A DNA stretch of 64,000 nucleotides from JACOTK01 sp963743945 (GCA_963743945.1 CAVURO010000003.1:1-64000); one strand, 5' to 3'; positions 35,535 through 44,454 are shown, counted from the first letter of the stretch. Notes: generated by a model not told the origin, from the sequence alone. Translations and numbers: made by a program.

Positions 35535-35722
35535 CTCTTTGTGTGGTCATTCCCATTTTTGGCATCGTCAGCGGCGCCATCACTCAGACCCTGCTTGAAC
35601 TCCTTCTGGGCTTGACCGAGCGATCGGGCAAGCTTGGGGAGCTTCGCTCCACCGAAGACGAGCAACACGATCAGCAGGACGATGAGTAGCTCAGGCATTC
35701 CGATACTGGACATGTCGTTCAT
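35531..35722 (-). CDS. tatA: Twin-arginine translocase subunit TatA
   Basis: A 63-residue protein with an N-terminal membrane helix (PELLIVLLIVLLVFG), the hinge FGGAKLPKLARSLGQA and an amphipathic helix followed by a charged tail. That is the TatA/E plan. It assembles the pore for folded proteins. The start is ATG 35722 or 35713; neither has a convincing RBS. The stop overlaps the putative CTG start of the sigma gene. No tatB or tatC is in the window. Confidence 0.9.
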   Translation of the reverse strand: MNDMSSIGMPELLIVLLIVLLVFGGAKLPKLARSLGQAQKEFKQGLSDGAADDAKNGNDHTKS

Positions 35723-35750
35723 CGTATCGGTCTGTGCCAAGGTACGGAAC

Positions 35751-36545
35751 ATGTTGGAATGCGTCGTCAACATCAGCGAGGGACGGCGGAGCCGGGTGAT
35801 CGACTCGATTGCCCGTGCGGCCGGAGCCGACCTGCTCGACGTCCACACCGACGCCGACCACAACCGCACCGTCTTGACCCTGGTGGGCGAGGACGCTCCC
35901 CGGGCGATTGCGTGCGAGGCCGTTGCCCTGCTCGACCTTCGTCGCCATACCGGCGCCCACCCCAGGATCGGCGTGGTGGACGTCGTGCCGTTCATCGCGC
36001 TCGAGGGATCGTCGCCTGCGGATGCCGTGGGCGCTCGGGACCGATTCGCCCGGTGGGTCGGCCATGAGCTCGGCGTGCCGGCCTTCCTCTACGGCGACGA
36101 TGGGCCCACCCTGCCGGAGGTGCGCCGAGGGGCGTTCGCCTCGCTGCGTCCGGCCTTCGGACCCGGCATGGCCCATCCCACTGCCGGTGCCGTCGCGGTG
36201 GGGGCCCGGGACGTGCTGGTCGCCTACAACATCTGGCTCGCCCAGCCCGACATGGCGCTTGCACGGTCCATCGCGTCGGGCTTGCGAGGGCCCTCCGTGC
36301 GAGCCCTGGCGATGCAGATCGGCGACGCCGTGCAGGTCTCGATCAACCTCGTCAACCCTCGGCTCGTCGGTCCGGCAGCGGTCTACGACATCGTGGCCTC
36401 GCATGCCCCTGTCGCCCGAGCCGAGCTGGTCGGCCTCGTGCCGAGGGTCGTCCTGGACGCCATCGATCCCGCCCGATGGCCCGACCTGGACCTCCACGTC
36501 GATCGCACGATCGAGGCGCGACGCATGGCCCCGCCGACGCGCTGA
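35751..36545 (+). CDS. Glutamate formimidoyltransferase-like protein (FtcD N-terminal type)
   Basis: A 264-residue protein beginning MLECVVNISEGR, the signature start of formiminotransferase domains. It continues with AGADLLDVHTDADHNRTVLTL (catalytic histidine region) and HTGAHPRIGVVDVVPFIA, then YGVP-like LGVPAFLYG and GPGMAHPTAGAVAVGARDVLVAYN. The enzyme moves a formimino group from formiminoglutamate to tetrahydrofolate in histidine breakdown; actinobacteria often have the short single-domain form as here, lacking cyclodeaminase. Start ATG 35751, 28 bp from the divergent tatA start. No other histidine catabolism genes are present. Confidence 0.85.
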   Translation: MLECVVNISEGRRSRVIDSIARAAGADLLDVHTDADHNRTVLTLVGEDAPRAIACEAVALLDLRRHTGAHPRIGVVDVVPFIALEGSSPADAVGARDRFARWVGHELGVPAFLYGDDGPTLPEVRRGAFASLRPAFGPGMAHPTAGAVAVGARDVLVAYNIWLAQPDMALARSIASGLRGPSVRALAMQIGDAVQVSINLVNPRLVGPAAVYDIVASHAPVARAELVGLVPRVVLDAIDPARWPDLDLHVDRTIEARRMAPPTR

Positions 36546-36568
36546 AGCGCGGCCGACTCCAGGCCGAC

Positions 36569-36856
36569 TCAGGCCGAGATGACCCCGCTCGACGCCGCTG
36601 CCGCAGCGGACGTACGAGCCCGACGGAGGCGACGCCGCTCCCGCTCGCTCATGCCACCCCAGATGCCGAACTTCTCGGAATTGGCCAGGGCGTACTCCAG
36701 ACAGTCCTCGCGCACCTCACACCCTTGGCAGACACCTTTGGCCTCCCGGGTCGAAGCTCCCCGCTCGGGGAAAAACAGGTCGGGATCGACTCCCATGCAG
36801 TTGGCATGATCCTGCCAGCCTTCTCGCTGACCGTTCCCTGCTGCCCATAGATCCAC
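36569..36856 (-). CDS. WhiB-family iron-sulfur transcription regulator (second)
   Basis: A 95-residue WhiB protein. The four cluster cysteines are in DHANCMGV and VCQGCEVREDC, followed by KFGIWGGMSERERRRLRR and an Ala-rich tail. The frame opens with two GTG codons. The inner one (36856) has GAGGAG seven bases upstream, so I use it; 36862 would place the RBS too close. It sits divergently from a lipoprotein gene across an AT-rich region with a perfect inverted repeat. The DPDLFFPERG segment between first and second cysteines suggests a WhiB2/WhmD-like member. Confidence 0.92.
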   Translation of the reverse strand: MDLWAAGNGQREGWQDHANCMGVDPDLFFPERGASTREAKGVCQGCEVREDCLEYALANSEKFGIWGGMSERERRRLRRARTSAAAAASSGVISA

Positions 36857-36910
36857 GGTCACACTCCTCTCGGCGAACTTCCTGGTGTGTTCCTACCCAG
36901 AAAGGCAGCA

Positions 36911-36937
36911 GTGTAATTACATATTTGGTAATTACAC
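36911..36937. promoter_or_regulatory. Perfect inverted repeat GTGTAATTAC-N7-GTAATTACAC
   Basis: Ten-base arms with no mismatch around a 7-base spacer, in an AT-rich island between the divergent whiB and lipoprotein genes. The AT content stands out from the surrounding roughly 65-70 percent GC. It has the form of an operator for a dimeric regulator; which one is unknown. Confidence 0.65.
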
Positions 36938-36979
36938 GTGTGAAATCATGGACGCCTGCGCCGCCTTGCGCAAGGGGGT

Positions 36980-37603
36980 GTGAAGGAAGATCATGCAATC
37001 GTGACGAAAGCCGAGCCTGTGAAACGTGGGCCGAAGCGGTCATCTCTCCCCGGCAGGAGCGGATGGCACCCGATAGTGGCGGCGGTCGGAGCTGCCGTGG
37101 CGGCCCTGGTGCTCGGCGCCTGCGCATCGGAGGACCAGGGGATGCAGGTTCAGGTTCGCGCGGAGAGGCCGGTGATCGCCACGACCACCACGGCGGTCGT
37201 GGCGGCAGTCGTGCCACCCGTGACCGCTGTTCCGACCCCGACGACGGCCGGCGCTGTTCCGACGACGACGTCGAATGCAATCGTGCCGAGACCTCCCGGC
37301 CGGGTCGAAGGCATGCTCCATGTGGCAGCGGGAGACACAACGGCCTATGTCGTGCTCGAACGCGAGGACGGAACCCCTGTGGGACGCTACGAAACCGGCT
37401 CGACCAGTCATTTCGCCTTCGATGGCCTGGAGGCGGGAACCTACCGCCTTCGCAACGGCGGCGAGACGACCCCGGTCACCGACGAAGCCGGCGTGTCGCT
37501 CGCCTCGCAGTGGACCGCCCGGAGCGAGCCGTTCAACCTTGCCGACGGACAGAGCACCTCTTTCACCTGCGGCCCGAACCAGCAGTCCTGCACCCCCGCC
37601 TGA
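36980..37603 (+). CDS. Lipoprotein of unknown function
   Basis: A 207-residue secreted lipoprotein. The n-region is basic (KRGPKRSSLPGRSGW), the h-region AAVGAAVAALVLGAC ends in a lipobox with Cys48. A threonine/proline/valine-rich linker of about 65 residues (TTTTAVVAAVVPPVTA) leads to a C-terminal domain with a beta-rich look (GTYRLRNGGETTPVTDEAG) and two cysteines near the end (FTCGPNQQSC), which may pair. GTG 36980 opens the frame; GTG 37001 is an alternative with a shorter n-region. No family is recognised. Confidence 0.6.
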   Translation: MKEDHAIVTKAEPVKRGPKRSSLPGRSGWHPIVAAVGAAVAALVLGACASEDQGMQVQVRAERPVIATTTTAVVAAVVPPVTAVPTPTTAGAVPTTTSNAIVPRPPGRVEGMLHVAAGDTTAYVVLEREDGTPVGRYETGSTSHFAFDGLEAGTYRLRNGGETTPVTDEAGVSLASQWTARSEPFNLADGQSTSFTCGPNQQSCTPA

Positions 37604-37695
37604 GCTCGAAGCCGGCCCGCCCGGCCCGTTGAGCACGTGCCGGATCGTGAACGTTCCGGCGCGCCAGTAGGTTCAGGCGCTGCACACGCCACGCC

Positions 37696-39711
37696 TCAGG
37701 CGCTGCGCCTCCCGGCGCCTCTGGTGCTCGTGCGCTGTTCCATGAAGTCGATGAGCACGTAGTCGCCGAGGGTATCGGGCGTGGTGAAGAAGGCCCTTCC
37801 GCCGTTGAGCTTGGTCAGCTTCTCGACGAAGCCCTTGAGGCCCCGGTCCGCATCGAGCATGAAGGTGTTGATGCGGATACCCGCCCGGGTGCACGCATTG
37901 ACCTCGCGCAACGTCGCGTCGACGGTCTCCCTCACCGGTGGGTAGTTGAAGAACGGCTCGGCGGCGCCCGGCTCGAAATGGGCAGTGGGTTCGCCGTCGG
38001 TGATCATGAGGATCTGCTTCGTGCCGGTTTGGCGCTCGAGCATCCGTCTGCTGAGCATCAAGCCGTGTTGCATGTTGGTGCCGTAGTCGAAGTCCCATGA
38101 CACGCGGGGAAGCTCCTCGGGCCGGAACTCGTAGGCCATGCGGGAGAAGGAGACGAAGCCCAGGAAGTCCCGAGGGAACTGGCTCGATATCAGCGAGTGC
38201 ATCGCCATCGCGACCTTCTTGGCCGGCAGGAAGTTCTCGCGCATGGGCATCGACAGCGAGACGTCGAGCATCACCACGGTGGCCGCTCGGGTGACGAACT
38301 CGGTCTGTTCGACCTCGAAGTCCTCGGGCAACAGGCGCACCGGCGTGCCCTTGCCGCTGCGCCGGATGGCATTGCGGACCGTCTGTTGGATGTCGAGGTT
38401 GAAGGGGTCACCGAACTCGTAGGGTCTCGTCTCGTAGGCCCGCTCGTGGCCCACGCCCATCCGTGCCGCCTCGTGGCGACCCAGCATGTCCTTGTCCAGG
38501 CGCTTGAAAAGCTCGCCGAGCGCGTTCTGGCCGATCTTGCGAATCGCCCGCGGCGTCATCTCCAGACGCCCATCCCGGTGCTCGACGAGGCCCGCCTCCT
38601 CCAACGTGCGGGTCATCTCGGCCAACTGGCCCAGGCTGTGGGCGGCATCGTCGCCCAACAGGCGACGTGCGGCCTCGATGTCGACCTCGGCCAAGGCCCC
38701 CGGGTTCGCCGCCGACCGCATCAGGTTCTCGAGTTGATCGAGCTCCCCCATCTCGTTCATGACCTCCCCCAGGTCACCCAGGCCCATGGGATTGTCACCG
38801 TGGAAATGATGGCGACGGTCCCAGCCCATGCCGGGAAAGGCCGCACGCAGGTTGCCCGACAGCTGATCGACCTGCCAGCGGAGATCCATGTCCTCGAGCA
38901 ACTGGTTGGCAAGGTCCTGCAGCTGTGCCCGCTGCTCGGGCGTCATCGAGTTGAGCATCGCCTGCATCGCTGCCATCCGCTGAGCCATCACCTCGAGCAA
39001 TTCGTCGAGGGTGCGGGGGTTCTCGGGGAAGAAGTCGCCGAAACGCTCCATGAAGCCGTCGAAATCAGGCTCCTCACCCTGATTGCGCTGATCGATCATG
39101 TGGTTCAGCTCGGCCATCATGTCCTTCATGCGGGCCAGATCCTCGGCGCTCATGTTGTCCATGGCGCCGGACATCTGATTGAACATGGATTGCGCGACCT
39201 GGGCCTTGAGCTCCTCCAACAGGGCCTCGAAGGCCTCACGCGCCTCGCCGGAGGTGAACTCGTAGTCGGCCAACGCCCTGATCCGGCCCGCAAGATCCGA
39301 GGGAAGGAGATCGAGCTCGATGTGCTTCTCGGCGGCGACCTGTTCGGTGATCTCCCGGCGGCGTTCGTCACCCGAGTCACGTGCCTCCTGTTGGAGCTGA
39401 TCGATGGCGGCACGCTCCTGGTCGAGCACCTCGGAGAGACGCTCCGCGATCTCGCCGTAGACACCACCGAGGTCGTAGCGATCGAGTTGTTCACGCCGTC
39501 GCTTTCGCACCTGTTCGAGCAACTCGCGCATGCCCTGCACCCGCTTGCCGTCGCGATCCCGGAAGCCACTTTGCATCATCCGCCGGAGAGCCGCATGGAG
39601 ATCACCGTGGTAGAGCAGATCGTCGGTCATCTCCGAAAGCACGGCGTCGGCGTCGAGGTCGAACCCGACCTGGGTGCCGTCCCAGCGGGAGTAGCGAAAC
39701 CCGCGTGTCAT
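37696..39711 (-). CDS. VWA-domain protein, probable partner of a MoxR-type ATPase
   Basis: A 671-residue protein starting at ATG 39711, with a -10 box seven bases upstream. The N-terminal two thirds are helical and charged (MTDDLLYHGDLHAALRRMM, MFNQMSGAMDNMSAEDLAR). The C-terminal 200 residues are a von Willebrand A domain with a complete MIDAS (VVMLDVSLSM, then the later ITDGEPTAH). In this family the VWA protein works with a MoxR/magnesium-chelatase-like AAA ATPase to remodel a client. Such an ATPase lies 3.3 kb away at 43020-44438. Acidobacterial and actinobacterial operons usually hold both adjacent; here other genes lie between. Confidence 0.82.
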   Translation of the reverse strand: MTRGFRYSRWDGTQVGFDLDADAVLSEMTDDLLYHGDLHAALRRMMQSGFRDRDGKRVQGMRELLEQVRKRRREQLDRYDLGGVYGEIAERLSEVLDQERAAIDQLQQEARDSGDERRREITEQVAAEKHIELDLLPSDLAGRIRALADYEFTSGEAREAFEALLEELKAQVAQSMFNQMSGAMDNMSAEDLARMKDMMAELNHMIDQRNQGEEPDFDGFMERFGDFFPENPRTLDELLEVMAQRMAAMQAMLNSMTPEQRAQLQDLANQLLEDMDLRWQVDQLSGNLRAAFPGMGWDRRHHFHGDNPMGLGDLGEVMNEMGELDQLENLMRSAANPGALAEVDIEAARRLLGDDAAHSLGQLAEMTRTLEEAGLVEHRDGRLEMTPRAIRKIGQNALGELFKRLDKDMLGRHEAARMGVGHERAYETRPYEFGDPFNLDIQQTVRNAIRRSGKGTPVRLLPEDFEVEQTEFVTRAATVVMLDVSLSMPMRENFLPAKKVAMAMHSLISSQFPRDFLGFVSFSRMAYEFRPEELPRVSWDFDYGTNMQHGLMLSRRMLERQTGTKQILMITDGEPTAHFEPGAAEPFFNYPPVRETVDATLREVNACTRAGIRINTFMLDADRGLKGFVEKLTKLNGGRAFFTTPDTLGDYVLIDFMEQRTSTRGAGRRSA

Positions 39712-39718
39712 GCCCGCC

Positions 39719-39724
39719 AGGCTA
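39719..39724 (-). promoter_or_regulatory. -10 box of the VWA gene
   Basis: TAGCCT on the minus strand ends 7 bases before ATG 39711. Confidence 0.45.
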
Positions 39725-39838
39725 CGACTTCCGGGGTCATCGTGCGCCCAATATCCTCCGGAGCGCTTCGAGGGGCGCACGAGCGCCGATCGAAGTAGCG
39801 TTTCGCTGGTCGAAAGTCGACAACGTGCGGAGGGAACC

Positions 39839-41347
39839 ATGTCGGATTACAAGCTCTTCATCAACGGGGAATACACCGAGGCTGCCTCGGGGGAGGCCTT
39901 CCCCACCACGAATCCCGCCACGGGCGCCAAGATCGGCGACGTGGCCAAAGCCGGGAAGGAAGATGCCGTCAAGGCCATGGAGGCTGCTCGCAAAGCCTTC
40001 GACGACGGACCTTGGCCCAAGATGTCGGGCAAGGAACGAGCCGAGAAGGTGCGCCGCATCGCCGAGCTGATCGGACAGAAGTCGGCGCAGTTCGCCGAGA
40101 TGGAGTCGAAGGACAGCGGCGGCACCATGCGAAAGGCGCAGCTCGCCGACGTGAACGGCGCCATCGAGGCCTACAACTGGTACGCCGGCTGCGCCGAGGG
40201 CGAGGACATCGAGACGCTCCCCGGCTCGCCGTTCCCTCCTTCGGAGAACTACATCCGCTACGAGCCCTACGGCGTCACCACGGGCATCATCCCCTTCAAC
40301 TTCCCCTTCATCATGGCTGCCTGGAAGATCGCTCCCTCGATCGCCGCAGGCAACACCTGTGTCATCAAGCCTGCGTCGCTGACCTCGATCACCGCGCTCA
40401 TGCTCGGTGAGGTCATGCAGGAGGCGGAGATTCCGCCGGGCGTGGTCAACATCATCGCCGGCCCCGGGGCAACCGCGGGTGAGGAGCTCGCCGTGAACCC
40501 CATGGTCGACAAGACCGCGTTCACCGGCTCGACCGAGGTCGGCAAGCGGATCATGCAGCTGGCCTCGGGCACGGTCAAGGCCGTCACCCTCGAGCTCGGC
40601 GGGAAGTCGGCCAACATCGTGTTGCCCGATGCCGATCTCGATGTTGCGGCGGCGGGCGTGCTGTTCGGCACCTTCATGCACAACGGCCAGGTGTGCGAGT
40701 CGGGCACCCGAGCACTCGTGCACCGCAGCGTCTATGACGAGTTCATCGGCATGCTGGCCGAGCGGGCGAACAAGATGGTGATCGGCGACCCGCTCGACTT
40801 CGCCACCGACCTCGGGCCGCTGGTCTCACGCTCGCAGGTCGAGACCGTCGAGCGTTATGTGGCTCTCGGACGCGAGGAGGTCGGTGAGCCGATCTGTGGT
40901 GGTTCCAAGCCCGACAACCTTGCCGAGGGCCTGGATCGTGATGCGTTCTACCTGCCCACCATCTTCGCCGGCGTCCCGAACTCGGCCAAGATCGCCCAGG
41001 AGGAGATCTTCGGGCCCGTGTTGTGCGTCATTCCCTTCGACACCGATGACGAGGCGGTGGCGATCGCCAACGACTCGATCTACGGCCTCGGCGGAGGCGT
41101 CTGGTCGACCGACATCGATCGGGCCAAGAAGGTTGCCCATGGCATGCAGACCGGCACCGTGTGGATCAACGACTACCACCTGTTGTCGTCGCAGCGTCCC
41201 TTCGGCGGCTACAAGCAGTCCGGTGTCGGCCGCGAGCTCGGCATCCAGGGCTTCAACGCCTACCGTCAGATCAAGCATGTGCACGTGAACCCCCAGACCG
41301 ACCGTGGTGGTCACATGCACTACGCCATGTTGAGCAGCGCGCTGTAG
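39839..41347 (+). CDS. Aldehyde dehydrogenase (NAD-dependent)
   Basis: A 502-residue ALDH-superfamily enzyme. The N-terminus KLFINGEYTEAASGE is typical; GIIPFNFPFIMAAWKIAPSI holds the catalytic Asn region, TAFTGSTEVGKRIM the cofactor loop, TLELGGKSANIVLPDADLD the general base Glu, and GQVCESGTRALV the nucleophile Cys. It oxidises an aldehyde to the acid; the substrate is not evident. The start ATG has GGAGGGAACC upstream. A DUF779 gene, which usually accompanies ALDH genes of this kind, is 1 kb downstream. A strong hairpin ends the transcript. Confidence 0.93.
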   Translation: MSDYKLFINGEYTEAASGEAFPTTNPATGAKIGDVAKAGKEDAVKAMEAARKAFDDGPWPKMSGKERAEKVRRIAELIGQKSAQFAEMESKDSGGTMRKAQLADVNGAIEAYNWYAGCAEGEDIETLPGSPFPPSENYIRYEPYGVTTGIIPFNFPFIMAAWKIAPSIAAGNTCVIKPASLTSITALMLGEVMQEAEIPPGVVNIIAGPGATAGEELAVNPMVDKTAFTGSTEVGKRIMQLASGTVKAVTLELGGKSANIVLPDADLDVAAAGVLFGTFMHNGQVCESGTRALVHRSVYDEFIGMLAERANKMVIGDPLDFATDLGPLVSRSQVETVERYVALGREEVGEPICGGSKPDNLAEGLDRDAFYLPTIFAGVPNSAKIAQEEIFGPVLCVIPFDTDDEAVAIANDSIYGLGGGVWSTDIDRAKKVAHGMQTGTVWINDYHLLSSQRPFGGYKQSGVGRELGIQGFNAYRQIKHVHVNPQTDRGGHMHYAMLSSAL

Positions 41348-41368
41348 TTCGCCCGCACAACCGTTTCC

Positions 41369-41402
41369 GAACCGGCCCGGGTCTCACCGCCCGGGCCGGT
41401 TC
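41369..41402 (+). terminator. Terminator-like hairpin after aldehyde dehydrogenase gene
   Basis: A 13-bp perfect stem (GAACCGGCCCGGG / CCCGGGCCGGTTC) around an 8-base loop, 22 bp after the stop. No T-run follows. Just beyond it are about four tandem 8-bp units CGGCGATC (41421-41452). Confidence 0.65.
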
Positions 41403-41458
41403 GCGCTCGGGAGGGTGTCAGGCGATCCGGCGATCCGGCGATCCGGCGATCCGAACGG

Positions 41459-42364
41459 TCAGCCGAGGGCCCGGGCTCGCGCGGCGATGGCGATCTCGGG
41501 TGGGCCGAGGGCCTGTCGCAACGCCGTGGTGAAGCCCCAGGCGAGGGGGCGGCCGGCGGCGGCGGTGATCTGGCCCCTGAGCCCACGGGGTTGGAGTCCG
41601 AGGAGGTCCCGCGCCCAGACCGGCAGCAGATCAACCGCTGCCCGGGCGGCGATGGCGTAGACCGGGCGTTGGTGCCATGGCAGCTCGATGCGGTTGAGCA
41701 GGAAGTCAACGGTGTCGAGCGCTGCGGGTGTTGCCCGCAGCGTGGCCCGCACGTCATCGAAGTACGACAACACCTCGTTGCGGGTCACGGGCAGCTCCGA
41801 TGCCCCGAGGCGCACGGCGACACCGGCAACCTCGGCGAGATAGCGGTTGCACCGGGCCGCATCAAGGCGCCTGCCCGAATGACGCTGATAGCTCTCCAGA
41901 AACTGCCAGCTCTCGGCCAGGTGCACCCACTGCAACAGGTCGGGGTCGTTCGCATCGTACGCCGTGCCGTCCGCACCCACACCGTTGACCTGGTCGTGTC
42001 GGCTGCGAACCAGGTCCACCAGGTGGGTGGCCTGCTCGGTCGAGCCGAACGTCGTCACCGCGATGAACGACGCCGTTCGCCAGAAACGCTTCATGGGGTC
42101 GCTCTGGTAGTCGGAGTGATCAACCACGCCCGCCATGGCGGCCGGGTGCAGCGACTGCAACATCAGGGCGCTGATGCCACCGATGAGCATTGCGGGGAAG
42201 TCCGCATGCACCTCCCACGCCACGGCATCGGGGCCCAGGAGGCCGGGGTCTCCGAGCGGCGCTGCATAGAACTCGGGCTGGAGGAACTCGTCGCTCCCCG
42301 CGGTCGTCAAGGTGCCCTGCAGTTGGGAGACGACGAACTCGTGCAGTACGGGAATGGCAGCCAT
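41459..42364 (-). CDS. MpaB-like oxygenase (DUF2236)
   Basis: A 301-residue protein of the DUF2236/MpaB family, known from actinobacteria and fungi (latex-clearing/heme-oxygenase-type rubber oxygenases are related). Family features visible are the N-terminal block WEVHADFPAMLIGGISALML, QSLHPAAMAGVVDHSDYQ, then RTASFIAVTTFGSTEQA and HLAESWQFLESYQRHSG. The two conserved histidines in LHPAAMAG and WVHLAES are candidates for heme binding. Start ATG 42364 with AGGAGG seven bases upstream. The physiological substrate is unknown. It diverges from the DUF779 gene. Confidence 0.8.
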   Translation of the reverse strand: MAAIPVLHEFVVSQLQGTLTTAGSDEFLQPEFYAAPLGDPGLLGPDAVAWEVHADFPAMLIGGISALMLQSLHPAAMAGVVDHSDYQSDPMKRFWRTASFIAVTTFGSTEQATHLVDLVRSRHDQVNGVGADGTAYDANDPDLLQWVHLAESWQFLESYQRHSGRRLDAARCNRYLAEVAGVAVRLGASELPVTRNEVLSYFDDVRATLRATPAALDTVDFLLNRIELPWHQRPVYAIAARAAVDLLPVWARDLLGLQPRGLRGQITAAAGRPLAWGFTTALRQALGPPEIAIAARARALG

Positions 42365-42396
42365 GACGTTCCTCCTCATCGGTGAGGACAGTCTTC

Positions 42397-42402
42397 TACA
42401 AT
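42397..42402 (+). promoter_or_regulatory. -10 box, leaderless start of the DUF779 gene
   Basis: TACAAT, the best match to the -10 consensus in this part of the window, ends 6 bases before ATG 42409. No RBS is present. Confidence 0.55.
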
Positions 42403-42408
42403 GGGCTC

Positions 42409-42846
42409 ATGCGTGTCATCGCAACGGAACGAGCCGCCGAGGTGGTCGAGAAGGCCCGGACCGCGCGTCATGGCCGGTTGACCGTCACCATCGGCACGGG
42501 ATGTTGCGAGTCGACCGCTCCGTTCCTCTACGAGGACTTCTGGCTCGACCCCGAGCAGGAACAGGTGGGAACCGTCGCCGGCGTCGGCGTCTACGCACCC
42601 AGGTACGTGCGAGACCTCTATCCCGACGACGACGGTGTCACGCTCGATGTCGTCGAGGAGATCGCCGAGTCGCTCTCGATCGAGACCGAATGGGGCTACC
42701 GGCTGATCCTGCGGGGCAAAGATCAAACGACCTTGTCCGGTCAGGAATCCCAGACCTGTGACGTGCCCGCCGCTTCGAGCGAGGCGATCAGGACGGTCGT
42801 GGGCGAGATGCCCGAGCACCTCAGGAACCTTCGCATCCGTTCCTGA
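42409..42846 (+). CDS. DUF779 family protein
   Basis: A 145-residue protein with the DUF779 (PF05610) core: RLTVTIGTGCCESTAPF, LYEDFWLDPEQEQVGTVAGVG and then EWGYRLILRGKD. The paired Cys in GTGCCE are family-conserved and may bind metal. DUF779 genes typically sit next to aldehyde dehydrogenases, and one lies at 39839 on the same strand with only the divergent mpaB between. The role is unknown; accessory function to the dehydrogenase is inferred. The transcript looks leaderless. Confidence 0.8.
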   Translation: MRVIATERAAEVVEKARTARHGRLTVTIGTGCCESTAPFLYEDFWLDPEQEQVGTVAGVGVYAPRYVRDLYPDDDGVTLDVVEEIAESLSIETEWGYRLILRGKDQTTLSGQESQTCDVPAASSEAIRTVVGEMPEHLRNLRIRS

Positions 42847-43019
42847 CCAACGGTGCGCAATCACCGCGATACAAACGGCGGCGCCGTACCGTCGATGCCC
42901 TTCACGACCCTTGACCTCAGCGCCGGAGAAGGTCGGTCGGTGCGGCAAGGAGCCGCTTTCAAGGCTCAGATGGCGTTCTGCCGTTCGAGCCGGAAGTCCC
43001 ACCTGTTGTGAGGTCGGCC

Positions 43020-44438
43020 CTATGAGCTTGCGAGGCGGCCACGGTAGGTGGCACGGGCCCCGACGGCCTCCTTGTTGAGGCGCTTGGAGAGATGCAGGCC
43101 TTCGAGGATGAACTCGACCGCGCAGGCCACCGCGGCAGGGCTCTCATCGCCACCGGTGAGCTTGACCACCGGGGCGCGAAGGGCAGGGATCGAGGAAACC
43201 AGCCTGACGTAGTCCCCGGCGGGGACGTCCTCGCCGGCATGGACGACCGTCTGTGCCTCATCGAAGGCCGCCACGACCTCGCCGACGAGGGCCGCGTCGA
43301 GACGCTCGCGGAACACGGTCAACACCGCGGCGTGGATCAAGTTGGCGATGATGGCCTCGTCCATCCCCTCCTCGAAGCTCTCGATCTCGACCTTGCCGCT
43401 GATGGAGGCGATGAGGGCGTCGAGATCGCTGATGCGGGGCACGACATCGGTCTCGCCCAGATGCAGCGCCCGACGTGCCGCATTGGCACACAGGGTCTCC
43501 ACGTTCGACACGGTGAGACGCACCGAGACGCCCGAGCGCTGGTTGATGTGCGGGCTGACACGCGCGAGGTGCGACAGGGTCGCCACCACGTCGGCCATCT
43601 CGGGGGTGAGGCGCATCTGGAGACCGTCGATGTCGGGGAGGCGGGCCTCCTGATCGGCGATCGCGACCTCCGTCGAGACCTCCAGGGGATAGTGGGTGCG
43701 GATCTGGGAACCGAAACGGTCCTTGAGCGGCGTGATCAACCGCCCTCGGTTCGTGTAGTCGTCGGGGTTGGCGGAGGCGACAAGCATGACGTCGAGGGGA
43801 AGGCGGACCTTGTAACCCCTGATCTGCACGTCCCGCTCCTCGAGCACGTTGAGCAGACCGACCTGGATGCGCTCCGCCAGATCGGGCAACTCGTTGATGG
43901 CGAAGACGCCCCTGTTCGTACGGGGCACCAGGCCGTAGTGCACGGTCAGCTCGTCGGAGAGGTAGCGACCTTCGGCAACCTTGATCGGGTCCACCTCGCC
44001 GATGAGATCGGCGATCGAGGTGTCGGGCGTGGCCAGCTTCTCGCCGTATCGGCCATCTCGGTGCACCCAGTCGATGGGGGTGTCCTCGCCCTTGGCCAGC
44101 ACCAGGTCACGCGCGTGGCGCGACACCGGGTGGTACGGGTCGTCGTTGATCTCCGAGCCCGCAACGATGGGCATCCACTCGTCCAGCAGATCGACGAGGC
44201 TGCGGATCATGCGCGTCTTCGCCTGACCCCGTTCGCCCAGGAAGATCACATCGTGACCGGCGAGAAGCGCGTTCTCGAGTTGCGGCAGCACGGTCTCCTC
44301 GTAGCCGAGGACGCCCGGGAACAGCGGTTCACCGGATCGAATCCGTGCGACGGCGTTGATGCGCAACTCGTCCTTGACGGGTCGCGAGACCCATCCCGAC
44401 TCACGGAGTTGGCCGAGTGTGGCAGGGCGTGCGGTCAT
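43020..44438 (-). CDS. MoxR/magnesium chelatase-type AAA ATPase
   Basis: A 472-residue AAA+ ATPase. Walker A is FLGERGQAKTRMIRSLV, the Walker B region is NRGVFAINELPDL, and the sensor segment is MLVASANPDDYTNRGRLITP, giving the magnesium-chelatase (BchI/ChlI) style with a PS-I insertion (LPLDVMLV). The C-terminal lid is long, with LSHLARVSPHINQRSGVSVR. It likely works with the VWA protein encoded at 37696-39711. ATG 44438 is six bases after a -10 box, TACGGT. The family has roles in complex assembly, metal insertion and stress. Client unknown. Confidence 0.85.
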   Translation of the reverse strand: MTARPATLGQLRESGWVSRPVKDELRINAVARIRSGEPLFPGVLGYEETVLPQLENALLAGHDVIFLGERGQAKTRMIRSLVDLLDEWMPIVAGSEINDDPYHPVSRHARDLVLAKGEDTPIDWVHRDGRYGEKLATPDTSIADLIGEVDPIKVAEGRYLSDELTVHYGLVPRTNRGVFAINELPDLAERIQVGLLNVLEERDVQIRGYKVRLPLDVMLVASANPDDYTNRGRLITPLKDRFGSQIRTHYPLEVSTEVAIADQEARLPDIDGLQMRLTPEMADVVATLSHLARVSPHINQRSGVSVRLTVSNVETLCANAARRALHLGETDVVPRISDLDALIASISGKVEIESFEEGMDEAIIANLIHAAVLTVFRERLDAALVGEVVAAFDEAQTVVHAGEDVPAGDYVRLVSSIPALRAPVVKLTGGDESPAAVACAVEFILEGLHLSKRLNKEAVGARATYRGRLASS

Positions 44439-44444
44439 GGACAC

Positions 44445-44450
44445 ACCGTA
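44445..44450 (-). promoter_or_regulatory. -10 box, leaderless start of the MoxR-type gene
   Basis: TACGGT on the minus strand ends 6 bases before ATG 44438. Confidence 0.5.
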
Positions 44451-44454
44451 GCCA

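Noticed and set aside
41421..41452. Four 8-bp CGGCGATC units as a regulatory iteron
   Set aside because: The array is very short and follows a terminator hairpin after a single-gene transcript; no regulator or origin is nearby.
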